A stretch of DNA of 64,000 nucleotides from Perkinsela sp. pyNocScin1 (GCA_964019655.1 CAXHTR010000001.1:1364001-1428000), one strand, 5' to 3'; positions 1 through 9,363 are shown, counted from the first letter of the stretch. A program made the numbers and translations. Notes: generated from the sequence alone by a model not told the origin.

Positions 1-485
1 GCGCTTTTGTACCGCACCACTTGCCGATGACTAGACATACTTTGAATCCGTGAACATCGTTCATCTATTTCGTCATGAATCGGAAAATTCCGAATTCTGC
101 TCCTGGAATGCTTCGCACTAGTACCTTCCTTCACAGCATCTTTGTTGCGCTCTTGGCTTTGACCGAGGCTCCCTGTCTTCTCTGGCTCATGATGCACATC
201 TGTTGCCATATCAGTACAAGAGTGCAGTTTCATAGAGTCGCCGATCTGTACAGTTGGCTCCTTTAATGCATGCTTGACGCCCAGCGACCGCACAACATGC
301 GGTAAATTTCTTGCTGCAATATGACTTGGTTCGAAGCCGAATTCTTTGTCATGCTTTGCAAACGGATAAGGTGAATGAGTTCGCGATAAAAACTTGGGCT
401 TTTCATGCGAATCCATAACTCGGGGTGTTGCAGCTGGCTTTCCCTCGCTAGGGAAGTAAATTCGAAGCGTCTTGGATAGCTTCAT
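1..485 (-). CDS. Unrecognised protein, N-terminal part only (cut by window edge)
   Basis: An ATG at 483-485 on the minus strand opens a frame of 161 codons without a stop to the window edge, so the 3' part is missing. The visible protein is hydrophilic, rich in His, Ser, Lys and Arg, with no membrane segment or motif I recognise; it looks largely disordered. It is the last visible gene of the left minus-strand array and lies 88 bases downstream of the ORC5 candidate. The strand and spacing match its neighbours, which is the main support for it being real. Function is unknown. Confidence 0.6.
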   Translation of the reverse strand, partial: MKLSKTLRIYFPSEGKPAATPRVMDSHEKPKFLSRTHSPYPFAKHDKEFGFEPSHIAARNLPHVVRSLGVKHALKEPTVQIGDSMKLHSCTDMATDVHHEPEKTGSLGQSQERNKDAVKEGTSAKHSRSRIRNFPIHDEIDERCSRIQSMSSHRQVVRYKS

Positions 486-573
486 TACCTACCATACGAT
501 AAATGAAAAGGTTTTATTCTAACGCACGTCATATTCCCGAAATAATTCCTTGTAGATTATTGATAAGAGATCA

Positions 574-1743
574 CTAAACATAGGAAGCACTATCTAGAGA
601 AAGCTTTTTACAGCAAAGATGGAGGAGATTGAATGGTATTTTTGTGCGATATTTTGAACGAGTAGACTGATGCATTGCTATATAGCCGTAAGATGGGCTT
701 TGGTCTTGACTTTTCGTTATTGAAATATAACCGCTTTGACACAAGCACTCGATATCATGGTCGCTCGGCTCAAGGGCCATGAACCCTTTACTTTCTCTCA
801 AAAAATAATCATCATAAGGTACATCACGCTTTGAGATAAAAGTGGCGAAGAAGTGGCCGAGAATGAGACGGAATGCTTCCAGGAGAACCTGTCGATTGAC
901 TATCCTGGCATTAAAGCCGTCATCGTCTCCCCTTGTACGGTTACGTGAGTTTGGGTCTGCGATTTTCGACCTGGAACGGCGATTTCGGCCACCGTACAAT
1001 CCGTAAATGTCTTTTTGATTGGATGCAACAAAGAAAGCAACTACCGTAGCACACTGGCAAGGGGTGAGCGTGTTTGCAAACATCTCCATTTTGATAGAGT
1101 GCAATTCATAATCTTCGGTTCTCTTTCCACTGATAAGTTGCATGTATTCCCAAAGATTATCAAGTGATCCATGATTCAGGCTATCTATCGCTTCTTCATC
1201 AATCAGTAAAACTTGACCATCTCGAAATGGTAAAGCTGGTCCAGACGAGATTATCCACACGAACGTGCGATGTGCAATCAATATACTCATTCGAGCTAAC
1301 AAATCATCTATATGCCCACAGAGAATAATATGTCTGGTGCCCTGCGTTGCCATAAGCCACTGCGTTTCGGATAATGCGTCTTTTTTTGATAAAAGCAAGT
1401 AAGTATCTATCCACAGGGGGCGATTCGACTGGCCCCTGGCGCACAAAGTGATATCGCGCACTGAAATCGGCGGTAGATTCAATTCGATAAAGGCTTTGTA
1501 TAGAAACTCTTCACAAAAATTTCTCTCCGATGAACGACTTCGTGAATAAAGCCGGATGATTCCACCACTTACGCTTGTCAGAATATTCTTGAACTTTTGG
1601 AATGATTTATCATAGTGGGTTATGCTGAAGCATGTAGAGTCATGCATTTCATTGTAAACAATTATGAGAAAGTGGGAGTCGAAAGAAGCATCAAGATAGG
1701 AGTGCTCAATAAATACACAAAGTTCACTTAATGATGCTACCAT
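574..1743 (-). CDS. ORC5-like protein, origin recognition complex candidate
   Basis: This 389-residue protein has a central to C-terminal stretch (roughly residues 225-300) that resembles the ORC5 C-terminal region. There is a helix ending in FFVASNQKD, where ORC5 has a conserved AAYLASYNP-like segment, then a basic linker and a helix resembling the one where other ORC5 proteins have RLLAIF. The C-terminal winged-helix-like part also fits. No Walker A motif is visible in the N-terminal half, so ATP binding is probably lost or very divergent, as in other reduced ORC subunits. If correct, it would act in replication origin binding. Its ATG lies inside the last codons of the PEX13 gene (shared ATGGTAG), so its mRNA acceptor site must be within PEX13. 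The assignment rests on pattern resemblance only. Confidence 0.45.
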   Translation of the reverse strand: MVASLSELCVFIEHSYLDASFDSHFLIIVYNEMHDSTCFSITHYDKSFQKFKNILTSVSGGIIRLYSRSRSSERNFCEEFLYKAFIELNLPPISVRDITLCARGQSNRPLWIDTYLLLSKKDALSETQWLMATQGTRHIILCGHIDDLLARMSILIAHRTFVWIISSGPALPFRDGQVLLIDEEAIDSLNHGSLDNLWEYMQLISGKRTEDYELHSIKMEMFANTLTPCQCATVVAFFVASNQKDIYGLYGGRNRRSRSKIADPNSRNRTRGDDDGFNARIVNRQVLLEAFRLILGHFFATFISKRDVPYDDYFLRESKGFMALEPSDHDIECLCQSGYISITKSQDQSPSYGYIAMHQSTRSKYRTKIPFNLLHLCCKKLSLDSASYV

Positions 1744-2381
1744 GATGCCTCAAGTTTCAGGGCCATGCTTTTACCACGAAAAAGCAATCTTTTGAGATTG
1801 AAATACATCAAATAGAAAACGAGAAATGCGATCGCTCGAAGAATCCACCTTCGAATGGATGAAAGTGCCTTTTTGCGGACGTCTTTGGTGTACGTGTGAA
1901 TCGCTGGGTCATAAAATTGGGAGACCTTTTCACTAGATAGATTATCTATATCTTCAGATAACTCGTGCTCAGCATCCGCTGCTTGTTTCAAGCCACTCGA
2001 TTGCATTCCCAAATTTGATATGTAGCTTGCTGATGATTCTAGTAGAGTAGATACCATCCGAAAGAGCTCAACGCATCGCTGGCCAAGGAAGTGCAGCATC
2101 TGACCTTGGCGTTCGATCTCCATGAAAGGTCCGCCCATAGGGTACATTCCTCCAAAATACGTCCCACCATATCCTCCCATCATCCCAGGGCCCATTACGC
2201 CATAATAACCTCCATAGCCGTAGCTGCCCCCATCATAACTATGCCCATATTGCGAAGCTTGCGAAGAAGACATCATACTCTCATCTGGTAAAGCTTGATC
2301 TTTTCTCTCTTCTATGACATGGGCCTTATTTGGGTCAAGTGGCCCCTGCCCACTTTCCCATGGTTTAGCTGGTGGTATCAT
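1737..2381 (-). CDS. PEX13: Peroxin-13 (PEX13), peroxisomal/glycosomal import docking protein
   Basis: The 214-residue protein starts with the PPAKPWE signature seen at the N-terminus of PEX13 proteins. A Gly/Tyr/Met-rich low-complexity tract (about residues 45-85, YGGY and GGMY repeats) follows, then a helical region and a hydrophobic segment near residues 175-200 flanked by Arg/Lys. PEX13 forms the docking and conducting part of the peroxisomal matrix import pore. No SH3 domain follows, as in plant-type PEX13. In kinetoplastids the organelle would be the glycosome. The start has a pyrimidine tract and CAG about 16 bases upstream, consistent with trans-splicing. The stop codon overlaps the start of the next gene by 7 bases. 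A second PEX13-type protein elsewhere is possible, as known in kinetoplastids. Confidence 0.75.
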   Translation of the reverse strand: MIPPAKPWESGQGPLDPNKAHVIEERKDQALPDESMMSSSQASQYGHSYDGGSYGYGGYYGVMGPGMMGGYGGTYFGGMYPMGGPFMEIERQGQMLHFLGQRCVELFRMVSTLLESSASYISNLGMQSSGLKQAADAEHELSEDIDNLSSEKVSQFYDPAIHTYTKDVRKKALSSIRRWILRAIAFLVFYLMYFNLKRLLFRGKSMALKLEASW

Positions 2382-2561
2382 TTACCTTTTAAAAGCTGAG
2401 GATATGCAGAATCAAATTTATATGCAGAAGAGACTGTACTTTTGAAAGTTTCAATGGCTCAGTGCATCCACATATTTCATACAAATCTGAACGGCTTGGC
2501 TTCAGGTGGCAAGAAATTCACTCGAATCCTATCCATCCATTCGATCCGAGAGGTCTGGGAG

Positions 2562-3920
2562 CTATAGAAATCGGGGACGAAAGCCGGTCTTCGTCGGCAT
2601 CGTTACGTTGGCTTTCGAATGCTCCTTATCCTTCGAATTACGACAGTCTGCGACGCTAAGCTTAGACATTCTATCTTCAAGCTTAGCATAGGTTGTCGAA
2701 GGCTGATCTTTGGCTACCTTTTGACCGCTTGTTTGTGATTTGGAATTTCTATTCTGCGTATTTGAAGCCATTGTGGGACGTGGACCATTCGTACGAGAAT
2801 CAGCTTTTTGTCTCTCTGATTTTAAGGAATTTAGCTCTGATATACGTGATTTTGGCTGGCACAGTGGGCGCGCAGACTTCTGAGATGAGTCACGTCGTCG
2901 TATGTCAGAATAGAGAAAGTCCCTATACTCTGAAACTGTGTACTTAGTGTTGTCACTCAACGGTATCAAGATCGGCTCAGAGCACATTTTCTCTTCCTCA
3001 CGATTTCGGAAGGGCTTAATGTAAGGGTGTCGAAGGGCTTGTCTCGCACTCATGCGCTTCTCTGGATCAAAGTGAAGAAGATTTCGTATGAAATTAGCTG
3101 CGTTAGGCTCAACACCTTCAAATGTTTCTTCAAAGCTCTTGGATTGGTAATTTGACAGGTTCGACAGAAGACCTTCTGCATAAGGGGTTTTAAAGGACTC
3201 TACATCTTCTGCAGTCGGCTTGCCCAACATGGCTACAATTCGCTCAAGCTGATTTGGCGTGGATGTACCAGGGAACAGTGGCTTTCCTAAGATCATCTCA
3301 CCAGCAATACACCCGATACTCCACATATCAACACCGTATGTGTACACTGTAGACCCCATCAAAATTTCAGGTGCCCTATACCAACGAGTAGCGACGTAGT
3401 CAGTAAAAGATGGGTTTTCGCTGTCCACTTTATCGCTTAAGATTGATCGAGCAAGGCCAAAATCAGCTACTTTTATTGCACATGCCGCGTCAAGCAGGAT
3501 ATTCGATGGTTTCAGATCCCTATGAAGAAGGCTACCTGAGTGCAAGTATAGCATTGTCTTAATGAGTTGGTATGAAACGAATTGCTTATGAACATTTTCG
3601 AGGATATTCGCTCGTATAACACTGTGAAGATCTGTTTCCAAAAAGTCGAAGATCAGATAGAGGTCCAAGTTATTTTCTGCGCGGTGAACTCCAAGAAGCT
3701 TAATTATGTTATCGTGGCGAAACCTTTGAAGAAACATAACTTCGCGAAAGGTTCGCTGCGCATCCGTTGAATTCTGAAACGCATCAAAAATTTTCTTTAC
3801 GGCGACAATTTCTTTTGTTCGACGATCTATAGCCTTCCAGACATATCCGTAAGCACCCTTTCCAACTTTTTGCACTAGCTCATACTTTAAAGTAATCTGT
3901 GTTTCTGCTTCAAATGACAT
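2562..3920 (-). CDS. MAPK15/ERK7-8 type mitogen-activated protein kinase
   Basis: A 452-residue Ser/Thr kinase. All catalytic motifs are intact: Gly-rich loop GKGAYG, catalytic Lys in VAVKK, HRDLKPSN, DFGLAR and the APE segment RWYRAPE. The activation loop has TDY (about residue 173) rather than TEY. The segment GVDMWSIGC and the LGKPLFPGTST region are typical of the MAPK15/ERK7-8 subfamily. The last ~120 residues are Ser/Lys/Arg-rich and probably disordered, as in other atypical MAPKs with C-terminal extensions. In other eukaryotes these kinases act in ciliogenesis, autophagy and genome stability. I start at the ATG at 3918-3920; the frame can be extended 8 codons only to a TTG. It lies 64 bases downstream of the UTP21 stop. 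Confidence 0.88.
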   Translation of the reverse strand: MSFEAETQITLKYELVQKVGKGAYGYVWKAIDRRTKEIVAVKKIFDAFQNSTDAQRTFREVMFLQRFRHDNIIKLLGVHRAENNLDLYLIFDFLETDLHSVIRANILENVHKQFVSYQLIKTMLYLHSGSLLHRDLKPSNILLDAACAIKVADFGLARSILSDKVDSENPSFTDYVATRWYRAPEILMGSTVYTYGVDMWSIGCIAGEMILGKPLFPGTSTPNQLERIVAMLGKPTAEDVESFKTPYAEGLLSNLSNYQSKSFEETFEGVEPNAANFIRNLLHFDPEKRMSARQALRHPYIKPFRNREEEKMCSEPILIPLSDNTKYTVSEYRDFLYSDIRRRDSSQKSARPLCQPKSRISELNSLKSERQKADSRTNGPRPTMASNTQNRNSKSQTSGQKVAKDQPSTTYAKLEDRMSKLSVADCRNSKDKEHSKANVTMPTKTGFRPRFL

Positions 3921-3984
3921 TTCACGGAAAATAAAGTAATCCAAGGAAAGTCTCTTAATTTTTTACACAGGATTTTGAATTCAA

Positions 3985-6609
3985 TTAATGCTTTAAGCAT
4001 CGCACAAGAGACACTACAGGAGTACTCACTCGACTCATGCGGGTATTGATTCGTGTTTGATGTGCTAAAAGTTCGCTCAGGATGTCTCCACACTCTTCTT
4101 TGATGCAAAGAATAGTTGATGCGTAAATCTTCAAAAAGAGAGAGAGATTGCTTTGCACTTTATCTATCTCGTTGCTTGTCTTCAAACAATAGCATAGAAA
4201 GCCGAGTGCATTTATTAAGAGACTTTTTTGCTCATCAATATACTCTGAAGACGAGGGCTCGTCAGCTGCGTCTTCTGGCAGAGCATCGGCCCTCAGAGCA
4301 TCATCTGTTATGGATACGACACTTTCAAATTCACTAAGTATTTCGACTGGACTCTTGGATGAGAGAATTTCACTTAAATCGCTGTACTGCTTTGTATGTA
4401 GCAAGTCCTTGACAAGCTTGTTAGGGCGCGTTGATGTTTTCGATAGCGTATCACTAAGATTTTGATGCTTATTCTTCCCATCGGCCTCGAGAAAGAATGG
4501 AAGTGCAACATTTTTGGCCTTGAATAGTGGCACTTTAGTTTCACTCTTCTCTGTGACATATTGTTTTGTCACTTGCCACCTTTCTTTGCTCACCATGAGC
4601 TCTTCCATGAGCCCTGAATCGGGAATTATGCTAATTTGCGTATCTATGGGAATATCACCTTTGCTATGACTTAATTTGAGCATAACCTCAGATGCACTGC
4701 CATATTTTACGAGACTAGACCATATGAAAACTCCTCGATTTCCTGCATGCGCTGTAGTCAAGAAGGAACCACTGGGGCTGAAAGAAAGGGATATGACTGG
4801 CGAGCTTAGTGAATAGAGTGAAACGCAATTCTCAGTTATGAGGTCCCAAACAGCTATTTTCCCATCTATGCTGGCGCTGATAAGAAATCTGAGAGACGAT
4901 GGTTCGAGAACTAAACCGGTGAGAGGCGCTTTATGACCCAAGAGAATTCTTGCCGGCCTTATACTCCCTTCAGCGTATGAGTCAAAGCATAAAGTGTATG
5001 CATGAATAGGACCTTCTTTGACGCCAACACATAAAAGGTTACTTTCATTATGCAGTGCACTATGTGATGTAAAGCCCACCGTATCAGAGTTAAAGCGCTG
5101 TACAACTTCCCCTGAAAACCATTGGATAACTGCGATTGTACCACACTTGGAGAGCACGATCATCTTTGTGTTGCATGCTGAAATATGAAGTTTAGATACA
5201 CACGACGGAACACAGTGCTCAATGGCATTGCGAACCCTGCAATCCTGCATATAAATGATGTGAATGTTTCCTTTCACATCACCAAGACCCGCGACGTTAC
5301 CACATCGTGAAATAACCACTTGAACCTGTACTTCATTGAGTTCAACGTGAGACTTAGTGAGCGTCAAAGAATCCATTCGCCAGGTTCGTACAACTTTTGA
5401 ATTCTTGTGTGTCGTGATAATTGACCCCCAATCTTCTCGACGCGGCTGACAGGACGCTATCGACGTTATTTCAGGCAAGTATAAGTCTTTGATTGCGCAG
5501 AACTCCTTTCGAGCGAGTGATTCAAGCTTTCCTTGAGACAATGCGCAAGAAAAATTGGCAGATTTTACATGATGAATCCGAAGGGAGCGATCCGAGCTGG
5601 CTGAGAGGACTCGTTCTTCATCGATGAATTGAGTAAGTGTGCAGCTTTCGGCGTGGCCATCGCGAAACCGGAGTAAACCACCTTGTCTATCGCTCTCGTC
5701 GTATAGATACACTCTGAGAGCGTTATCGGGCGTACTTGTGAGTATGACCGGTTCATGCTCTAGAAATTCCGCAAAAGACAGTCCATGGGGCCTTTCCATG
5801 CTCGAGCTATCGGTAGGTTTCCTGCCTATATATCCACGAAGCACCTGTGCATTCAGATCCCAAGAAATAATCTCACCAGAAGATGAAGCAGAGACCATAA
5901 GTTCAGTGACTTCGCTTCCAAATGAAAGTGAGGTTACTGACGCCTTATCGCTGTGTGCAAACTTCATCAATGTCTTCTTCTCTTTCATATGATAAAGAAT
6001 GACCTGCCCATCAGAAGTTCCAAAAGAAAGCACTTCTGGTGAATAATGGCAAAGCCTGAGCCTGCTTATCTGGGCACCCGACTCAATGCTTACATCAAAT
6101 GAATGGAGAAGCGATCCACTGCTCAAACCCCATATTTCGATAGATTTTTGAAAAACTCCAAAGAGTATGCTGTTATCTGGCAGGATTTCGCTTGAGAGAT
6201 ATTCCATAGACTCGTTCAAACTGAAATGATTTCGCCTTGTGCCGTCGGCACAGGACCATATAGCAACATCTTTCTGATTTCCGACTGATACGAGATTTCC
6301 CTCGCTACTCATGTACAGGTTTTGTGCGTAGCCGTATGGATGCTTGTTACTCCAAAGCATCTGCCCACAGCGAAATCCATGAATATCACCATTAGTCAGT
6401 GCTACATACTCTGTATCATGATGGATCAAGAAAGACGCTATTTCACTAGGCATTGCCTCGGAGATTCTCACAACGTGGAAATTTTGTGTATCGTAGATGA
6501 TGTACTGCCGGTGGATAGTCACCATGAGAAGGCTTCGATCTCTATGAAGGGATACGCTCAGCCCTTTGGAATCAGTAACAAGTCCAACACTACGGAAGGG
6601 ATGAAACAT
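3985..6609 (-). CDS. UTP21: UTP21/WDR36, U3 snoRNP small-subunit processome WD40 protein
   Basis: The 874-residue product begins FHPFRSVGLV, matching the FRGFRALG-type start of WDR36/UTP21. WD-type blades continue to about residue 660. Family landmarks include DNALRVY with LLRFRDGH, and the segment EITSIASCQPRREDW ahead of the second propeller. The C-terminal ~200 residues are helical, matching the Utp21-specific domain. It should act in the UtpB module of the small-subunit processome in 18S rRNA maturation. An in-frame ATG 32 codons upstream (6705) exists. A pyrimidine tract plus CAG at 6683-6700 falls between the two, so I choose 6609. The stop lies only 64 bases before the kinase start. 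Confidence 0.9.
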   Translation of the reverse strand: MFHPFRSVGLVTDSKGLSVSLHRDRSLLMVTIHRQYIIYDTQNFHVVRISEAMPSEIASFLIHHDTEYVALTNGDIHGFRCGQMLWSNKHPYGYAQNLYMSSEGNLVSVGNQKDVAIWSCADGTRRNHFSLNESMEYLSSEILPDNSILFGVFQKSIEIWGLSSGSLLHSFDVSIESGAQISRLRLCHYSPEVLSFGTSDGQVILYHMKEKKTLMKFAHSDKASVTSLSFGSEVTELMVSASSSGEIISWDLNAQVLRGYIGRKPTDSSSMERPHGLSFAEFLEHEPVILTSTPDNALRVYLYDESDRQGGLLRFRDGHAESCTLTQFIDEERVLSASSDRSLRIHHVKSANFSCALSQGKLESLARKEFCAIKDLYLPEITSIASCQPRREDWGSIITTHKNSKVVRTWRMDSLTLTKSHVELNEVQVQVVISRCGNVAGLGDVKGNIHIIYMQDCRVRNAIEHCVPSCVSKLHISACNTKMIVLSKCGTIAVIQWFSGEVVQRFNSDTVGFTSHSALHNESNLLCVGVKEGPIHAYTLCFDSYAEGSIRPARILLGHKAPLTGLVLEPSSLRFLISASIDGKIAVWDLITENCVSLYSLSSPVISLSFSPSGSFLTTAHAGNRGVFIWSSLVKYGSASEVMLKLSHSKGDIPIDTQISIIPDSGLMEELMVSKERWQVTKQYVTEKSETKVPLFKAKNVALPFFLEADGKNKHQNLSDTLSKTSTRPNKLVKDLLHTKQYSDLSEILSSKSPVEILSEFESVVSITDDALRADALPEDAADEPSSSEYIDEQKSLLINALGFLCYCLKTSNEIDKVQSNLSLFLKIYASTILCIKEECGDILSELLAHQTRINTRMSRVSTPVVSLVRCLKH

Positions 6610-6682
6610 ATTAATTATGTAGGGGAAGATTAAAGAGGTTCGATCATGTTGTAAATTCTCAAGTGAAAATATGTATATTTTT

Positions 6683-6700
6683 CTGCAGGAGACAGATGGG
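6683..6700 (-). promoter_or_regulatory. Predicted trans-splice acceptor for UTP21
   Basis: On the minus strand a pyrimidine-rich run (TCTGTCTCC) is followed by TGCAG, about 75 bases ahead of the chosen UTP21 ATG and downstream of an alternative ATG. This is the arrangement expected of a spliced-leader acceptor. It is inferred from sequence pattern only. Confidence 0.4.
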
Positions 6701-6768
6701 TGCATACTGTTAGCATGGGCAATAAAAGTAAGCTATGAAAATGCTCTTTATGAGTGCGGCAGAGGCTA

Positions 6769-7092
6769 TTATTGCACCGCGGAAAACAACAGTTCCCTTC
6801 CTTCCTTCAGGAAAATCGCTGAAATATTGCACCCTCGAATAATGATAGCACCAAGAGGTGTTGATTCAGTCGAGCCATTTGAATGATTGTCTGCGGTAAT
6901 TCTTGACGCCAAAACGAGATACATGTTGAGATTTGAGTCGTAGCCCTTTAATACGCCTTGTGTTTCGATGCCGCCTATGTGATGGATGATAACTTCCTTA
7001 TTGATGTAGGCTTCCAGTAAGCCATGGTGACCCCCTTTTTGCATTGTCGCTTTAGATATAAAGGGAACTATATGGAATACTTTCCGTCGCAT
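6769..7092 (-). CDS. LSM7: LSm7, U6 snRNP / mRNA decay Sm-like protein
   Basis: An Sm-fold protein of 107 residues from this ATG. The Sm1 motif is VIIHHIGGIETQGVLKGYD followed by NLNMYLV. The Sm2 motif is LGAIIIRGCNIS, matching the LSm7 pattern LGLVVCRG. It would form part of the LSm1-7 and LSm2-8 rings that bind U6 snRNA or deadenylated mRNA. A downstream ATG at 7042-7044 gives a 91-residue form that starts closer to the usual family start; a pyrimidine run with AAAG just before it makes that start possible. It lies between UTP21 and GPN1 on the same strand. Confidence 0.8.
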   Translation of the reverse strand: MRRKVFHIVPFISKATMQKGGHHGLLEAYINKEVIIHHIGGIETQGVLKGYDSNLNMYLVLASRITADNHSNGSTESTPLGAIIIRGCNISAIFLKEGRELLFSAVQ

Positions 7093-7131
7093 CAAAGCGA
7101 TATTATCCAACAAAAATGTGACTCAAGCGAA

Positions 7132-8022
7132 TCATAAAAGTGGTGCTTCCATTGCTTTTTGAAGACTCTTCAAATTTTCTTGTATTCTTTTCTCTTCCTT
7201 TGAGACCTCATGCAATACGTTAGCTTTATACTCATTTACGTACTCAATCTTGCACGTATCAAACTCCCTCAAAAGGCTTTCTATTCCATCTCCTGTTCCC
7301 GCAGATACTGCAATACACTGCATAGTTTCATAAAAATCGGACAATACTACAGATAAGTTTCTGTTTAGCACAGATGCGTATGAGTCAGCATGTGTTTTCA
7401 TGTCATCTTCAAAGCTTTTCGGATCTTGCAGCCATCGAAAAAGTTTGCTAGTATCGCACGCATCTTTCTTGTTAAAGAGCAGCACCATCGGAAGCTGTGT
7501 TTTGCACATAATAGCGGTTGCATAGAGAATGCAGCTCATAAAGCACAGTGGATCGCTTGTACAGCGTACACTGTCTATGGAAAAAAGAATCATTGTTGGA
7601 AATGTCGCACCAAGAACTTCTGTTATGATGCTACCTGAGGCTGACCACGTAAAAACTTCAATTTGACCGGGTGTGTCAACAAAGATGTACTCAACTTTTG
7701 AAGCATTTTCTTCCAAAAATGTCACAACCTTGTCAATGTTTGTGCAGAATAAATTTAGGCAAGTAAGAATAGCGCTGTTGGGACCAAGACTATGCTTTGT
7801 CATCACCTCTTTGTATTTGATTGAGTCTCGAATGTCAATATTCACCCCATAGGGAACGTCGAGCACTGCCGGATCAAGGTTTATGAAATACGAGTCAACA
7901 TCATTTTCATAGCAATGGACATTGAGTCTATGCGTGAGGGTTGATTTACCAGAGCCTGCCATACCCACTATTAATACAACAAGAGGTTCTTTGACATTTT
8001 CTGCTGAACATTCTCGTCCCAT
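7132..8022 (-). CDS. GPN1: GPN-loop GTPase 1 (GPN1/Npa3)
   Basis: A 296-residue GTPase with the P-loop GMAGSGKS (about residues 20-27), INLDPAVLDVPYGVNIDIRD, the defining Gly-Pro-Asn loop in SLGPNSA, the DTPGQIEVFTWSASG block, and the base-recognition motif NKKD. GPN1 assembles and imports RNA polymerase II (and related polymerases) as a heterodimer with GPN3. The length is shorter than human GPN1 because the acidic C-terminal tail is nearly absent. It is adjacent to RPAC1, another polymerase-related gene, though kinetoplastid gene order rarely implies function. A pyrimidine tract (TTTTTTCTTTC) lies 40-60 bases upstream of the ATG. Confidence 0.93.
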   Translation of the reverse strand: MGRECSAENVKEPLVVLIVGMAGSGKSTLTHRLNVHCYENDVDSYFINLDPAVLDVPYGVNIDIRDSIKYKEVMTKHSLGPNSAILTCLNLFCTNIDKVVTFLEENASKVEYIFVDTPGQIEVFTWSASGSIITEVLGATFPTMILFSIDSVRCTSDPLCFMSCILYATAIMCKTQLPMVLLFNKKDACDTSKLFRWLQDPKSFEDDMKTHADSYASVLNRNLSVVLSDFYETMQCIAVSAGTGDGIESLLREFDTCKIEYVNEYKANVLHEVSKEEKRIQENLKSLQKAMEAPLL

Positions 8023-8272
8023 TTGTACTGTATGATGTAAACTACCGTAGCATACATTGGCTTAAACCGAAAGAAAAAAGCTTCGGAAGTTTAAAAGGCC
8101 ACATAAGATGCTAAGTTAATCTCCCATTGTATGACTCCCCAGCTTGGTATAATGTGAACCTTGTGGGTTAAGGTAATGGTGAAGTACTAGAAACTACATG
8201 TACGTTTACAAACGATAAATGACTGACTGAATTATTTAAAAATGCTAAGCAATCTAAGCTAATCTAATACTT

Positions 8273-9274
8273 TCATGGCAATGCACTACGCTCCACAAGC
8301 TCCTTGAGATACATGCAATGCTTAGAGAAGATTTCAAGTGCAGTGGAGACGATTCTCCTTGATGACATTTGACCAATGCTTTCAACTGTAAAAATAAGAT
8401 CGTCTTTCTTACGGGATATCGTAACGGGGCATTCGCACCCATCATCAACAGCGCGGATGCACTCTCGGCAGCCTGTACAAGCACTTTCGTTTTTTACTAC
8501 AAGATCTCCGCTTGATTCTATATCGAATACCCCCACGGGGCAAGATCGCACAATCGCTTTTACATCTGAATTTGAGAGTTTTTGACCTCTTGTGTTAACT
8601 TCGACCTTTGGGCTTAGTCGGTAAGTCGAGCATGACACTGGACACCATTTGGCATGTGACAAGCCTAAGCCTTTGACGGCATATGCCGTCAACTTAAGTT
8701 TACCTCCCTTTGCAAGCTTGCAGAGCAAAATTTTTTGATTGACTGGCTTAACATCTAGGGAATAAAGTTCTTCCTGCCCCGGCAAAGGCTCCCACTTTAG
8801 GTCACCACTGTAAACTGATGTTAAATCGTCCGTCGCCTGAATACTTAGTGTAAATTTCAAAAAATGCCCTGGGCTTGCATTGGGAGAGTCATACAGTGCA
8901 ATGTCCTTCACAAACTCAAATTTCTCGCTCGAGCAGTGAATAGGAACGAGACCTATGCGATGGCTTAGGCTTTCGTCGAAGACAACACCGTCATTTTCTT
9001 CAATGACCACGGAATCAAATGCCATAACGGGAACCTCTGTCATGATCAGTCGACGCAGAGTGTTTGCCATTGGAATTGAAACTCCGCGAAGCCGAAATGT
9101 TAGCGTGTCCTGCTCATCTCCGCAGTCTTCGGCCCCTTCCACATCATTTTCGCAGAAATGTGAAACGACTTCGATTTTCGGCTCAAAGAGCTTTGGGAAA
9201 TCACTTGAAGATTCAAAAGTATCGGTGCATTCAGCTTTATATTTACCTATGTTGACAGTTGACTCGCTTGACAT
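8273..9274 (-). CDS. RPAC1 (AC40), shared subunit of RNA polymerases I and III
   Basis: The 333-residue protein has the alpha-like dimerisation fold: GVSIPMANTLRRLIM motif near residue 75 and SHRIGLVPIH around residue 105. The C-terminal VESIGQMSSRRIV segment is typical of RPAC1/POLR1C. The insert domain contains CPVGVFD and then CTGCRECIR with further Cys (about residues 240-280), a ferredoxin-like cluster motif retained in archaeal RpoD and in some plant and protist RPAC1 proteins but lost in human and yeast. It would pair with RPAC2 to nucleate Pol I/III assembly. I chose the ATG at 9272-9274 because an in-frame ATG 19 codons upstream lies ahead of the predicted acceptor. Confidence 0.9.
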   Translation of the reverse strand: MSSESTVNIGKYKAECTDTFESSSDFPKLFEPKIEVVSHFCENDVEGAEDCGDEQDTLTFRLRGVSIPMANTLRRLIMTEVPVMAFDSVVIEENDGVVFDESLSHRIGLVPIHCSSEKFEFVKDIALYDSPNASPGHFLKFTLSIQATDDLTSVYSGDLKWEPLPGQEELYSLDVKPVNQKILLCKLAKGGKLKLTAYAVKGLGLSHAKWCPVSCSTYRLSPKVEVNTRGQKLSNSDVKAIVRSCPVGVFDIESSGDLVVKNESACTGCRECIRAVDDGCECPVTISRKKDDLIFTVESIGQMSSRRIVSTALEIFSKHCMYLKELVERSALP

Positions 9275-9299
9275 ATCTAAGCATATAAGAGCTGTAAAT

Positions 9300-9316
9300 C
9301 TAAAAGTAAAAGAATG
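9300..9316 (-). promoter_or_regulatory. Predicted trans-splice acceptor for RPAC1
   Basis: The minus strand shows TTCTTTTACTTTTAG about 25 bases upstream of the chosen RPAC1 ATG, with further AGs between. A pyrimidine tract followed by AG in a 90-base intergenic gap fits a spliced-leader acceptor. Pattern-based inference. Confidence 0.45.
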
Positions 9317-9363
9317 GATATGGACAATCATTTCTTACGACATGCATGATTTCCACAAGGGCT

